A stretch of DNA of 34,304 bases from Candidatus Nanopelagicales bacterium (GTDB lineage Bacteria; Actinomycetota; Actinomycetes; S36-B12; UBA10799): positions 1-34,304 of the forward strand of contig JAOAUD010000005.1 of the NCBI GenBank assembly GCA_030157755.1, in the 5' to 3' direction. This document shows positions 8,854 through 17,287 of this stretch, one piece after another (position 1 is the first letter of the stretch; the number at the start of each line of letters is the position of its first letter). A program made the translations under genes and the position numbers. The notes beneath the pieces are model-generated. The model made no database searches and was not told the DNA's origin. It saw nothing but the letters and a program-made list of their open reading frames with translations.

Positions 8854-9134
8854 CGTTCTCCAACCTAGGAATGTCCTCGCCAGGATGCCCGGTTCATCGG
8901 CAATCCCGTATCTGCAGTTGAGACAAGAGTGCGAATATCCACCAAAAGTAGTGGCCCATTCGTGGGGATCCACAAAGAAAGAACCCCAGGCACGCGGCAC
9001 AGCGACTTGGTGTTCGGGTAACACAACCCGCCTCAACAGAAGATCACGCCAACGGGCCTAACGCCGAAACTCATTGACCCATCCGCTCGGACTTGGGGCT
9101 AGCGTTCATCGAACTAACTAACGGTGAGGTGGAA
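8854..9134. promoter_or_regulatory. Divergent intergenic region between the two GH18 genes
   Basis: 281 bp separate the two divergent starts and must hold both promoters. There is a small inverted repeat GTGTT-CGGGT-AACAC near 9011-9025. I cannot point to convincing -35/-10 pairs. A shared chitin- or GlcNAc-responsive operator is possible but not shown. Confidence 0.35.
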
Positions 9135-10244
9135 ATGTCTCGGATCAAAGCACTAACCGCAGGGCTCGCGGCTGCAGGTTGCCTGATCGCAGTAGCAGGC
9201 TGTTCATCCGTGTCAAACAGTGTTGATCAATCATCTGCCGGTTCACCCAAGACCTTTTCAAACGTGGCCTACGTCGGCTGGCCCAACGACTGGGTATCGA
9301 GCATGGGCAACTACACCCTGACTGGATCCGGGACCTCGAAAGACAACAAGCCGTTCTTCGACACAGTTGTGTTGTTCGCCTCCAACATCGTGTCGAGCAC
9401 TAACCCGCCCACGACGAACACTCCCGCATTGAACATTCTCAATTCGGACCTCGGCGAAACTAATCCGAAAGGGTCAGCGCCGGACATCAGTTGGATCACA
9501 GGAGCGGTGAACTCCCTGCATGCCCAGGGCGTCAGCGTGCAGTTGGCGATCTTGCCAAACGGAGGTCAACAGAACGGCTGGTCGTGTTCGAGCACGAATG
9601 CAACCGGCGCTCAAACATTCGCCGAGCAAGTTGCCAATGCAGTGACGACCTATGGGTTCGACGGCATCAGCATCGATGATGAATACGCGAGTTGCTCCGG
9701 AAGCGTTACCGGACTGCAGACCATGGTCAACGCGATTCAGGCGCAACCGGCGATGAAGAACAAGGTCATCACGGAATCCGTCTACTACCCGATGGCGTAC
9801 CAATTCCCGACGATCGCGCCGTCGCTCGCGCAGGTCTACACCGAGGACTACAACGGCACCTCGGACATCGACAGCCTTTCGCAGTACCCCGGGGTCGCGG
9901 CTTCCAACTTCTTCGTCGGGATCAGTCCATACGACCCAACCTATGACGTCACCCAAACCAACCAATCGCACTGCGGCATCAATGAGGCCGCAACAGCTAA
10001 TGCCGTCGGGAAGCAACTTGCGAGTTCAACGAAGACATTCGGCGGCGCGATGGTCTTCTCACCCGTCCAGCAACTGAATGGAACTGCTGGCCAAGCGGAG
10101 TACTACACGCAGCTCGCGCAAGGTGAATATGGATCCGGTGCAACGGTGACGTACCCATCATCGGCACCGCAGCCACCAGCCTTCGCGAACCCCTGCTCCA
10201 CCATGAACCCGGCAGACGTGACGCCAGCGAAACCGAAGAAGTAA
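9135..10244 (+). CDS. EndoH-like GH18 lipoprotein
   Basis: 369 residues. The ATG at 9135 is preceded by AGGTGG and opens directly into a lipoprotein signal peptide with lipobox VAGC (Cys23), so the protein is anchored on the outer face of the membrane. The mature part has the layout of the endo-beta-N-acetylglucosaminidase H group of GH18: an early strand YVGWPNDW, then the catalytic strand YGFDGISIDDEYA, matching the DxDDEYA-type motif where the last Asp/Glu pair does substrate-assisted cleavage. Such enzymes cut the GlcNAc-GlcNAc core of N-glycans or act on chitin-like chains. The Pro-rich C-terminal tail ends in TPAKPKK. Divergent from the chitinase, which suggests shared use of GlcNAc polymers. 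Substrate uncertain. Confidence 0.78.
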   Translation: MSRIKALTAGLAAAGCLIAVAGCSSVSNSVDQSSAGSPKTFSNVAYVGWPNDWVSSMGNYTLTGSGTSKDNKPFFDTVVLFASNIVSSTNPPTTNTPALNILNSDLGETNPKGSAPDISWITGAVNSLHAQGVSVQLAILPNGGQQNGWSCSSTNATGAQTFAEQVANAVTTYGFDGISIDDEYASCSGSVTGLQTMVNAIQAQPAMKNKVITESVYYPMAYQFPTIAPSLAQVYTEDYNGTSDIDSLSQYPGVAASNFFVGISPYDPTYDVTQTNQSHCGINEAATANAVGKQLASSTKTFGGAMVFSPVQQLNGTAGQAEYYTQLAQGEYGSGATVTYPSSAPQPPAFANPCSTMNPADVTPAKPKK

Positions 10245-10261
10245 CCACGTCGAGCTCAGTG

Positions 10262-10288
10262 CGGGCCGGCCGAACCTCGCCGGACCCG
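10262..10288. terminator. Hairpin between convergent genes (possible bidirectional terminator)
   Basis: Arms CGGGCCGGC (10262-10270) and GCCGGACCCG (10279-10288) pair over 9 bp with one bulged A and an 8-base loop. It sits between the convergent EndoH-like and FHA genes. There is no clear T-run on either side, as is common in high-GC actinobacteria. Confidence 0.5.
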
Positions 10289-10309
10289 ATTGACATGCGG
10301 CTGAGTTGG

Positions 10310-10849
10310 TCAGCCGACTCCGAGACTCGTGGCCAACCGGGCTAGGTCAATTCGCCGTGGCGCAGAAGTTCGAGATGCGAGTTCTTCCACGGCCGCCGCG
10401 GCCTCGGCAAGGCTCATATGCATGACAGACGCAATCTCGCGATCAGTAGCGCCATTGGCCAACAGCGATAGCAGCTGACGGTCGGCCACGCTAAGGCGGA
10501 AGTGTCCTGCATTGATCTGCGCGTCAAGATCGCCGAGCCTGTTGACCGCGGTGCCAGTGCGGTCAGTGGTTAAGACAATCGCACTCGATCCGATGTTGAT
10601 CCGATCCCCGGGGCTCAGCTCGACCGGGTTGGCTATGCGAACGCTGTTGACGTAGGTCCCATTTGTCGAACCGCGATCGATAACCTTCCAGACTCCGTCG
10701 ATGCTGGTCAGCAGAGCATGGGATCTCGATGCGCGCCCATCACCGGTGAGTACGACGTCGTTGTCGAGACCACGACCAATGGTTACCTGCGCGCCAGTCA
10801 AACTAATCGTTCGTACCTGGCCATCTGTGACGACCTCAAGCAGTTCCAT
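10310..10849 (-). CDS. FHA domain protein with C-terminal LuxR-like helix-turn-helix
   Basis: 179 residues, ATG preceded by GGGGGA. Residues about 1-100 are a forkhead-associated domain that binds phosphothreonine. Conserved elements are visible: GRGLDNDVVL, SRSHA, and DRGSTNGTYVN. Residues about 118-179 (LSVADRQLLSLLANGATDRE and the segment after it) resemble a LuxR/GerE helix-turn-helix in length and in the L-x-LLA-G-x-x-x-EIA pattern, though the DNA-recognition helix is alanine-rich and degenerate. An FHA input joined to a DNA-binding-like output would link Ser/Thr kinase signalling to transcription. No kinase gene is present in this window. It lies 157 bp downstream of the NmrA-like gene on the same strand, far enough to have its own promoter. 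Confidence 0.82.
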   Translation of the reverse strand: MELLEVVTDGQVRTISLTGAQVTIGRGLDNDVVLTGDGRASRSHALLTSIDGVWKVIDRGSTNGTYVNSVRIANPVELSPGDRINIGSSAIVLTTDRTGTAVNRLGDLDAQINAGHFRLSVADRQLLSLLANGATDREIASVMHMSLAEAAAAVEELASRTSAPRRIDLARLATSLGVG

Positions 10850-11006
10850 CGATCCCCCGGTGCGTTGCCTGCCCAGCGCGCGCGGCGTTCGAGGTTCCCG
10901 AACACGCGAGCGCGACGCTGCTCTTCACAAAGATTCTTACACCGCGGCCGCAGGACCAACCCCTGCGAAACGCCGTCATCTCACATCGTGAGCGTGCCGC
11001 TGGTCA

Positions 11007-11876
11007 CTATCCAGCGAAGTGTTCCTTGTGCTTCTCAATCCACTGAAGAACGGATTCAGCTTTTCGGCCTGTCACGCGCTCAAAGTCCTCGGACACCAAC
11101 GCGGCGTCACCGCGGCGCCACGCGCGGTAATGGCAGAGCACCTGCATCTCACACGTTTCGCGATCGGGGAACGCACCGAACTCGATGACCATGTTGGCAA
11201 AGTCATCTTCGGTCATATCGTTGTACGGAATCTCCTTGCCCAAGACCTTGGAGAAGTCGGCGGCAACCTGGTACATGTCGACTGCGGCCGGACCGGTCAG
11301 CATCACGCTCTCACCCACGCAGCCGCCGTCCACGACGACCTGCGCAGTCGCATCTGCAACGTTCTCAAGCGCTACGAAACCAACCTTGCCGTGCCCGCTG
11401 GTTCCCGCGATCATTCCGAATTGGATCGCCTTGTTGAGTCCGAGAAATGACGTCTCCATGACGGAGTTCGGGCAGATCAAAGTCCAGCGAAGCCCGGACT
11501 CCTTCAGGTGAGCGATCGACGCTGCATGGAGTTGACTGAGGTGGTCTCCCCGGTGCTCCACGGCGCCATGAAGTTTGAGAATGCGGACGTCGGCACCCGT
11601 GGCAACAACCGCGTCGATCACATTGATTTCGCGAGTCGCGATGTGCTCGTCCATCGGCGAAACCAAGAACACGTCGGTGACGCCGTCAACAGCGGCAGCA
11701 AGGCTCGCCGGGTCATCCATGTCACCGCGGACGGCCGTCACGTTGTCCGCGTGCACATCGAAGGCATCGAGGTTGCGCACCATCGCATTGACCTCAACGT
11801 CGGCGCGCCCGGCGAGTGAATCGACCAAAGCGCGACCGAACATGCCGTTGCCGGTGGTCACCATCAACTTCTTCAC
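11007..11876 (-). CDS. NmrA-like NAD(P)-binding reductase (atypical SDR)
   Basis: 289 residues from GTG 11876, chosen because a GGAG stands 6 bases before it and because the Rossmann strand begins right there (VKKLMVTTGNGMFGRAL). The frame itself reaches 12197, but that part is not similar to the family and runs across the divergent promoter region. The nucleotide-binding loop reads TGNGMFG in place of TGxTGxxG. Further on are AVRGDMDDPASL and VFLVSPMD, the usual NmrA / quinone-oxidoreductase positions that bind the cofactor. It lacks the classic YxxxK, as atypical SDRs of this group do. Members reduce quinones or act as redox sensors. The substrate here is unknown. Confidence 0.82.
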   Translation of the reverse strand: MKKLMVTTGNGMFGRALVDSLAGRADVEVNAMVRNLDAFDVHADNVTAVRGDMDDPASLAAAVDGVTDVFLVSPMDEHIATREINVIDAVVATGADVRILKLHGAVEHRGDHLSQLHAASIAHLKESGLRWTLICPNSVMETSFLGLNKAIQFGMIAGTSGHGKVGFVALENVADATAQVVVDGGCVGESVMLTGPAAVDMYQVAADFSKVLGKEIPYNDMTEDDFANMVIEFGAFPDRETCEMQVLCHYRAWRRGDAALVSEDFERVTGRKAESVLQWIEKHKEHFAG

Positions 11877-12080
11877 ATGAACTCCAACCTTTGACTGCGC
11901 GTGCACGATGGGCGCAACCCTGCCAGTTTCTAGATCACCGAGCAAAACGAGAGGAAACTGCGCGGATCGGTCGATGGTTAGTCGGGACTTTCTTCCCGAC
12001 CAACGCGGCCCTAAGCCTGCCCGCATCAGATCGCCGACTGCTAGCTTCGAAGTGATCTTTGAGACCACCGAAGGATTCGC
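11877..12080. promoter_or_regulatory. Divergent intergenic region with strong inverted repeat
   Basis: The 204 bp between the NmrA-like and amide hydrolase starts contain GTTAGTCGGGA (11977-11987) and TCCCGACCAAC (11994-12004), an 11-bp inverted repeat with one mismatch and a 6-base loop. Its place between divergent promoters fits an operator; an RNA hairpin in the leader is the other reading. Confidence 0.5.
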
Positions 12081-13100
12081 ATGTGCACAGATATTCGACT
12101 CGTCCGCCTTTCCGATCGCCATATCTCCGGACGGACTCTTGACTTTGGCTACGACGTCGAGTCGCGCGTTCAGGTCGTCCCACGCGGCCAAGATCATTCG
12201 GCCGTCGCAACTGACACGTCGGCGCAGACCCTGACGTGGTCAAACGACCTCGGCTACGTCGGAATGGATGCATTTGGTTTTGCGTGGGCGATCTGTGACG
12301 GACTGAACGAAGCTGGCCTTTCCGTTGGCACGCTTTGGCTACCTGAGACCAAGTTGCCGACGTCGCCACCAACGGACGACGGCACTGGCGTTATCGACTT
12401 CGTGAATCTGGCCGGTTGGATCCTGGGAACGTGCCGCACTGTCGATGACGTCCGGGCCGCATTGGCATCCGTGCGTATCTGGAATGCGCCAGTCAAACGG
12501 CTATGGCAATCGTCCGAGCCCCTTCCGAAGAATTTGGTTCCACTCGCCGACTACGCGTTCACTGAGCACCTCACCATTCACGATGCGTCCGGAGGAGACC
12601 TCGTCGTTGAGTTCATCGACGGCGAGACTGTGTTCCACGACAACAAGATCGGCGTACTCACAAACTCACCCACCTATGACTGGCATACGACGAACCTGCG
12701 CAACTACATCGGGCTGACCAATGTTGAAGACAAGCCGCTCAACCTCATGGGCATCCCTGTTACTCCCACTGGAAATGGCACTGGTCTGCTCGGGATGCCT
12801 GGCGACGTCACACCCGCATCACGATTCATCCGAGCCACGGTGCTCACCGAAGTAGCAACATCAGCAAAGGACACCCGCGACGCCATCAATCAAACGATTC
12901 ACTCCCTGGATCTCGTGAGCGTCCCGCGCTTCCTCGCCGCCTCCGGTGACTACACCCAGTGGTACGTCGCCCGCGATCACGATGACCCCACCTACTACGT
13001 GCGCGCCTACGACTCTTGGCAGACTGATGTTCACCGCCTCGCGGACCTCAACGTGAACAAACCAGGCGCCACTTCATCATTGAGCCTGCCGACTGCGTAG
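12081..13100 (+). CDS. Linear amide C-N hydrolase, choloylglycine hydrolase / penicillin V acylase family
   Basis: 339 residues, ATG preceded by GAAGGA. An N-terminal-nucleophile hydrolase of linear amide bonds. Cys2 follows directly after the initiator Met (MCTDIRL), so removal of Met alone exposes the catalytic thiol, as in bile salt hydrolases. Other family positions are visible: RTLDFG, GLNEAGLSVG, LTNSPTYDWH (oxyanion Asn) and SRFIRAT (conserved Arg). There is no signal peptide, so it is cytosolic. Outside the gut, relatives hydrolyse penicillin V or N-acyl homoserine lactones; the substrate here is open. It is divergent from the NmrA-like gene and convergent with the DHFR-like gene, whose stop lies only 6 bp away. 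Confidence 0.88.
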   Translation: MCTDIRLVRLSDRHISGRTLDFGYDVESRVQVVPRGQDHSAVATDTSAQTLTWSNDLGYVGMDAFGFAWAICDGLNEAGLSVGTLWLPETKLPTSPPTDDGTGVIDFVNLAGWILGTCRTVDDVRAALASVRIWNAPVKRLWQSSEPLPKNLVPLADYAFTEHLTIHDASGGDLVVEFIDGETVFHDNKIGVLTNSPTYDWHTTNLRNYIGLTNVEDKPLNLMGIPVTPTGNGTGLLGMPGDVTPASRFIRATVLTEVATSAKDTRDAINQTIHSLDLVSVPRFLAASGDYTQWYVARDHDDPTYYVRAYDSWQTDVHRLADLNVNKPGATSSLSLPTA

Positions 13101-13106
13101 CACCGT

Positions 13107-13667
13107 TTAGTCCTTCCTGCGGTACCTCGCGTAGACCATTCCGTCAGCGAAGCGCCGCTGATCCAAGAGGTCCCAGGCCAGCTTCAGCCCGGGCGGGAAT
13201 ACCGGATTCCCGCCACCGATAACCACGGGCACGGTGAACAATGCGAATTGATCAACGAGGCCCGCATGCAAAGCGGCGGCCGCAAGCGTGGGTCCGCCGA
13301 TCTCGATGTCGCCGGTGGCCTCGGCCTTCAGTTTCCGAATGTCATCGGGGCGAAACTCACGTTCCAAGCGGGTGCGCGCTGTGGAAACCTCAGCGAGGGT
13401 TCGCGAGTAAACGATCTTGTCTGCCGCCCGCCAGGTCATAGCGAAGTCGTACTCGATTCCCGAACCTTCATCGATTGCCTCTGGCGTATCCCAGTAGGTC
13501 ATCATCTCGTACATTCGGCGCCCGTAGATGCAGGTTCCGATCGGCTCCATCAACTCGTTGGCCAGGGTGTGCGCCTCTGGACTCGGCATCGCCCAACTGA
13601 AGTCTCCTTGCTCATCGGCGATGTAGCCGTCCAGGGATGCGAATGCCGAGTAGTTCAGCAATGCCAT
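13107..13667 (-). CDS. Dihydrofolate reductase / RibD C-terminal family protein
   Basis: 186 residues; the ATG has GGAG about 8 bases upstream. The fold of the RibD C-terminal/DHFR-like group is seen in the opening SAFASLDGYIADEQGDFSW, the middle YGRRMYEMMTYWDTPEA, and the NADPH-binding stretch DIEGGPTLAAAALHAGLVDQ (here IEIGGPTL), ending VYARYRRKD. Members of this group are mostly stand-alone reductases of unknown substrate; they are not the essential folate enzyme. Probably transcribed downstream of the Vps62-like gene (gap 76 bp), with no functional link apparent. Confidence 0.88.
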   Translation of the reverse strand: MALLNYSAFASLDGYIADEQGDFSWAMPSPEAHTLANELMEPIGTCIYGRRMYEMMTYWDTPEAIDEGSGIEYDFAMTWRAADKIVYSRTLAEVSTARTRLEREFRPDDIRKLKAEATGDIEIGGPTLAAAALHAGLVDQFALFTVPVVIGGGNPVFPPGLKLAWDLLDQRRFADGMVYARYRRKD

Positions 13668-13743
13668 GGGAACGCTCCAGTTATGTGGTCGTGGTCAGCG
13701 GTCGGGGTCACAAGTCGGTGCCTGAAGTTGGTGCGTGATGTCG

Positions 13744-15516
13744 TTATGTTCGCGCACCTTCTTTGAAAGTCTGCCAGCCCATGTAGACCGCGGCCAACAG
13801 CAGCAGGACTCCAAGACCTTGTGCGAAGTTGCCGAGAATCACGGACACAATCGCCATCAGCACAATGAGGATCACAATTGCCACCACGACGTTGGCGATC
13901 AGGTGCACGAGACGACCCCGCAGAAATGCCTCGATGACCACCATGACCACGACCAGAATCAGTAGCGCGCCAACGATGTTGCGGTAGCCCAGCAGTAACA
14001 GCAGTCCCGCAGCTCCCATAAGCAACGATGCGGAGGCAGCCGCCCAGATTCGCAGCAGCCGATCGCGCAAGCCACGGCTGTCGGCCGCCTCCAGCGGCAT
14101 CGCCCGATGCCGCAGATGAGAATGCGCAGGTTCGATCACGTCGGGGCGCGACAGCGCGCGATCAACGGCGTCGAGGTCTTCGCCAAGGTCGGTTGCCTGC
14201 TGGCGCAATGACTCGACCGCCACGGTCAACTCCGCGACTCGCTTTGACGGATGGCGGGCATCGCGCCCAGCCGTTCGGTCCGCGCTGCGCGCACCACGAA
14301 GCCGGTTTCGGGCCGCCTCTAACTCGCGACTTATGCGTTCACTCTCCTCAAGAACGGATTCGCGTAGTGCCTCAAGTTCCGCGGTTGCTTCGTGGGCGGT
14401 GGGCGCTTCTTTGTCCAACCCGGCCCAAGCAACTGGCTGCCGCCAGGAATCCCGGACACTCCCGTCGCGGTCATAGCGTGGACCTGCCGGGGCTCGCTCC
14501 CCGCCCAGCGGGTCTTGCGTATCCAAGCCCCACAACCCGCGATAGTCCCGGACCCAGGGAGTCTGATCTGTAATGACGGTTGGCGACCAATGACGATCCT
14601 GACCGGGCCCCACTGAATCGCCGTCACCGCGTCGATAGTCGATGTAGGGAATTCCAATGACCTCATCACCACCGTCGCCCCAGGGTAGGAGTCGAGCAAG
14701 GTTTCGTCGTAGCCGCTCAACAAATCCTGGCAGCGGCAACCCAACCGACGTCACGTATTCACCGGGTAGGTAGGCGCCTGAGTGTGAACCAGCGCCGGCG
14801 TACACGACCGGATGCGTGCCGTCGACGAAGCTGATGTCGGGGTCATCCCATCGCCGCCGCAGATCGTCGCCAACCTCGTCATGCGACGAGAACGCCACCC
14901 ACGCTGGTTCTGGTTCGCGATCCGCACCGTGGTCTACCAGGAAGATGGTGACCTGTTCCCAATCCGCTTCATGATCATTCACTCCCCCGAAGGTGGAGCG
15001 CCAGTCATTCATCGCGTACAGATACCAGTACTGCAGCACCACGTAACCGGCATCTCTGGTGACGCGCCCGTAGTAGGCGAAGCTGGACTGCTTACCAATC
15101 TGTTGGTGCGCGGCCGCTGCGTAGCCACCAGGAACCCGACCACGCAGTAGCAGCGTCAAACGCATCACGGTGTCGATCAAACGCGACAGCAAGCCCACCG
15201 AGGCGAAGCGACTGCTCGCTTTGAACTTCGGACGATCTGTGCCTTTGCGCCATTTCTTGTATTCGCGGCGCGACATCGGTCGCTCCACAAACTGCAGGTA
15301 GGTGCGCTCACCTTCAGTTTCTCGTCCTACTTGCGCGAGGCGAACCGGGTCGAGAGTCCCGGCAGGCGCAAGTTGTCGAGCTTTGCGCTTGCCCTTTGTG
15401 GTTACAAAGAGCGCGGCGCCGCGCAGGTAGTCCTCCACCGGCGCCGGCAGGAATAACTCACCCTCGGTGTATTTAATGACGGGCTCGAAACGACGCAGCA
15501 GTTCGAGGTCGCCCAT
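13744..15516 (-). CDS. Vps62-like protein with C-terminal membrane domain
   Basis: 590 residues. The N-terminal about 380 residues contain QYWYLYAMNDWRS and NDHEADWEQVTIFL, followed by VVYAGAGSHSGAY. This NDHExDWE block is the hallmark of Vps62-related (and distantly NPP1-like) proteins, a family without a settled bacterial function. Residues about 385-470 are rich in Glu, Arg and Ala and likely form a coiled coil. Residues about 490-580 hold three to four hydrophobic helices, with a short basic tail. No N-terminal signal peptide is visible, so the large N-terminal part would sit in the cytosol or be oriented by the membrane helices. Odd combination; function unknown. Confidence 0.72.
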   Translation of the reverse strand: MGDLELLRRFEPVIKYTEGELFLPAPVEDYLRGAALFVTTKGKRKARQLAPAGTLDPVRLAQVGRETEGERTYLQFVERPMSRREYKKWRKGTDRPKFKASSRFASVGLLSRLIDTVMRLTLLLRGRVPGGYAAAAHQQIGKQSSFAYYGRVTRDAGYVVLQYWYLYAMNDWRSTFGGVNDHEADWEQVTIFLVDHGADREPEPAWVAFSSHDEVGDDLRRRWDDPDISFVDGTHPVVYAGAGSHSGAYLPGEYVTSVGLPLPGFVERLRRNLARLLPWGDGGDEVIGIPYIDYRRGDGDSVGPGQDRHWSPTVITDQTPWVRDYRGLWGLDTQDPLGGERAPAGPRYDRDGSVRDSWRQPVAWAGLDKEAPTAHEATAELEALRESVLEESERISRELEAARNRLRGARSADRTAGRDARHPSKRVAELTVAVESLRQQATDLGEDLDAVDRALSRPDVIEPAHSHLRHRAMPLEAADSRGLRDRLLRIWAAASASLLMGAAGLLLLLGYRNIVGALLILVVVMVVIEAFLRGRLVHLIANVVVAIVILIVLMAIVSVILGNFAQGLGVLLLLAAVYMGWQTFKEGART

Positions 15517-15583
15517 AACCGGCGATGGTAGTCAGAGCTCAACAAGGCCACACCGGGCAGTCTTGGCTTTCCGGTACCAGAAA

Positions 15584-15643
15584 CTTAGATGATCAGGGGG
15601 TTACGCACCTGACCATGTTCGGATAGCCTGCGCTTAGATGATC
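15584..15643 (+). repeat. Direct repeat CTTAGATGATC upstream of the histidine kinase
   Basis: The 11-mer CTTAGATGATC occurs at 15584-15594 and again at 15633-15643, 49 bp apart, each followed within three bases by GGGGG. The second copy lies just before the kinase start. It could be a paired operator for a regulator, including autoregulation, or a chance duplication. Confidence 0.4.
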
Positions 15644-15655
15644 TTTGGGGGCGCT

Positions 15656-17287
15656 ATGCCGGAAGTGGACTTCCCAAAGTCGGAGGGCATCTACCGCGAA
15701 TTGTTCGCGCGCGCTCCCGACGGGATGCTGCTTGTCGATAGCGCGGGCGTAATTCAACTCAGCAACCCCAAAGCATCTGAGCTTTTTGGATATCCGAAAG
15801 CTGCTTTCGACGGGATGTCCGTCGACGAACTCGTTCCGGAGATCAGTCGTTCTCGGCACGCGACACTGCGAGCCGGATTCCTGTCCGAACCGCGCATGCG
15901 GCCAATGGGTTCCGACCTCAGCTTGTCAGCGCTGTGCAGCGACGGTTCGCTCCTGCCGGTCGAAATCAGCCTCAGCCCGATTACCGTCGGAGCCGAGACG
16001 ATGGTCGTCGCCGTTGTCCGCGATGTATCCGAGCGTCGTTCTACGGAGACCCTCGTCTCCCAATTGCGATCAGCGCTTGAGGATCGCGTCGACATGCTGC
16101 AAGCCCTCAACGACGAACTCACGGCGTATCGCGTCCTGGTTAACAGCGCGCCCGACGCGATCTTGCTGGTTGGCAGCACTGGCCTGATCACGCTGGCGAA
16201 CCCTGAGGCCCACGAGATTCTTGGATACGACACTGGAGATCTTGTCGGCCGCCCTGTTGATGACCTTGTACCCGATGAGATCCGCGCCGGCCATGCGGCG
16301 AACCGGGCTTCTTTCATGTCTCATCCGAAGAAGCGGCCGATGGGATCGAATCTGAGTCTGTCCGCGAAGCGAAAGGACGGGACGCTACTTCCGGTTGAGA
16401 TCAGCCTGAGCCCGGTGGAATCTGAATCCGGGAATGCGACGCTGGCCCTGGTTCGGGATGTAACTGACCGACGCATGTCCGAGGAACTGATTCGGGAGTT
16501 AACGGATTCACTCGCCAACCGCGTCGAAACCCTAGAACTGCTCAATACCGAACTCGAGACGTTCAGCTACTCGGTTTCCCATGACTTACGAGCACCGCTG
16601 CGAGCGATTGATGGCTTCAGCTTGGCGGTCCTTGAGGATTACTCCCCCTTGTTGGACGACCAGGGCCGGGACTACTTGCGCAGGATCAGAGCAGCCGCTC
16701 AGCGAATGGCTCAGCTCATTGACGATCTGCTGGGACTTTCACATGTGAGTCGCTTTGAACTTCACCGAGAATCAGTGTCAGTGTCGGCACTGGCTGCGCG
16801 GATTATTCGCGAGCTCCAGCGGTCAACGCCCGACCGACGCGTTGACATCGCGATTGAATCCGACATCACGTTAGACGCGGACCCAGCTCTGCTACGAATT
16901 CTGCTGGAAAATCTGATTGGCAACGCGTGGAAATTCACAAGCAGACGCGACAACGCTCGGATCACGGTCAGTTCCGTCACCGTTGGCGGATACCCAGGTC
17001 TGCAGATCACCGACAACGGCGCGGGTTTTGATCCCGCTTACGCAGACAAGATCTTCGGGCCGTTTCAACGTTCACACGCGGAGTCCGACTTCCCTGGCAC
17101 CGGCATCGGCCTCGCGATTGTTCAGCGCATTGTCGCCCGGCACAACGGGCGGATCACCGCCCACGGCGAACTCGGGGAAGGTGCCACTTTCACGCTGACT
17201 CTCAGCGCCGGGACCAACTCAAGTGATCCCATTTTGAGGCACTCGACTCGGTCGCCTGAACTTCCGGCTCAGGGGGTGACGACATGA
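15656..17287 (+). CDS. PAS-PAS hybrid-type sensor histidine kinase (cytosolic)
   Basis: 543 residues. Start ATG 15656 chosen since GGGGG precedes it; ATG 15638 in frame is possible. Two PAS domains (about 10-125 and 156-272) are clearly related to each other: both carry R-x-M-GS-x-LSLSA and LLPVEISLSP. They are followed by a coiled coil, HisKA with phospho-acceptor His309 (FSYSVSHDLRAPLRAIDGF) and HATPase_c with N box (ENLIGNAWKFTS), DNGAGFDP and TGIGLAIVQ. There are no membrane helices, so it senses an internal signal such as redox, light or a small ligand. The HisKA type is that of phytochrome-like kinases that work with stand-alone receivers, and the next gene is just such a receiver, overlapping by ATGA. 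Confidence 0.92.
   Translation: MPEVDFPKSEGIYRELFARAPDGMLLVDSAGVIQLSNPKASELFGYPKAAFDGMSVDELVPEISRSRHATLRAGFLSEPRMRPMGSDLSLSALCSDGSLLPVEISLSPITVGAETMVVAVVRDVSERRSTETLVSQLRSALEDRVDMLQALNDELTAYRVLVNSAPDAILLVGSTGLITLANPEAHEILGYDTGDLVGRPVDDLVPDEIRAGHAANRASFMSHPKKRPMGSNLSLSAKRKDGTLLPVEISLSPVESESGNATLALVRDVTDRRMSEELIRELTDSLANRVETLELLNTELETFSYSVSHDLRAPLRAIDGFSLAVLEDYSPLLDDQGRDYLRRIRAAAQRMAQLIDDLLGLSHVSRFELHRESVSVSALAARIIRELQRSTPDRRVDIAIESDITLDADPALLRILLENLIGNAWKFTSRRDNARITVSSVTVGGYPGLQITDNGAGFDPAYADKIFGPFQRSHAESDFPGTGIGLAIVQRIVARHNGRITAHGELGEGATFTLTLSAGTNSSDPILRHSTRSPELPAQGVTT

Noticed and set aside
11877-12197. N-terminal extension of the NmrA-like protein to 12197
   Set aside because: Sequence before GTG 11876 has no similarity to the fold, crosses the divergent promoter and the inverted repeat, and overlaps the start of the amide hydrolase gene.
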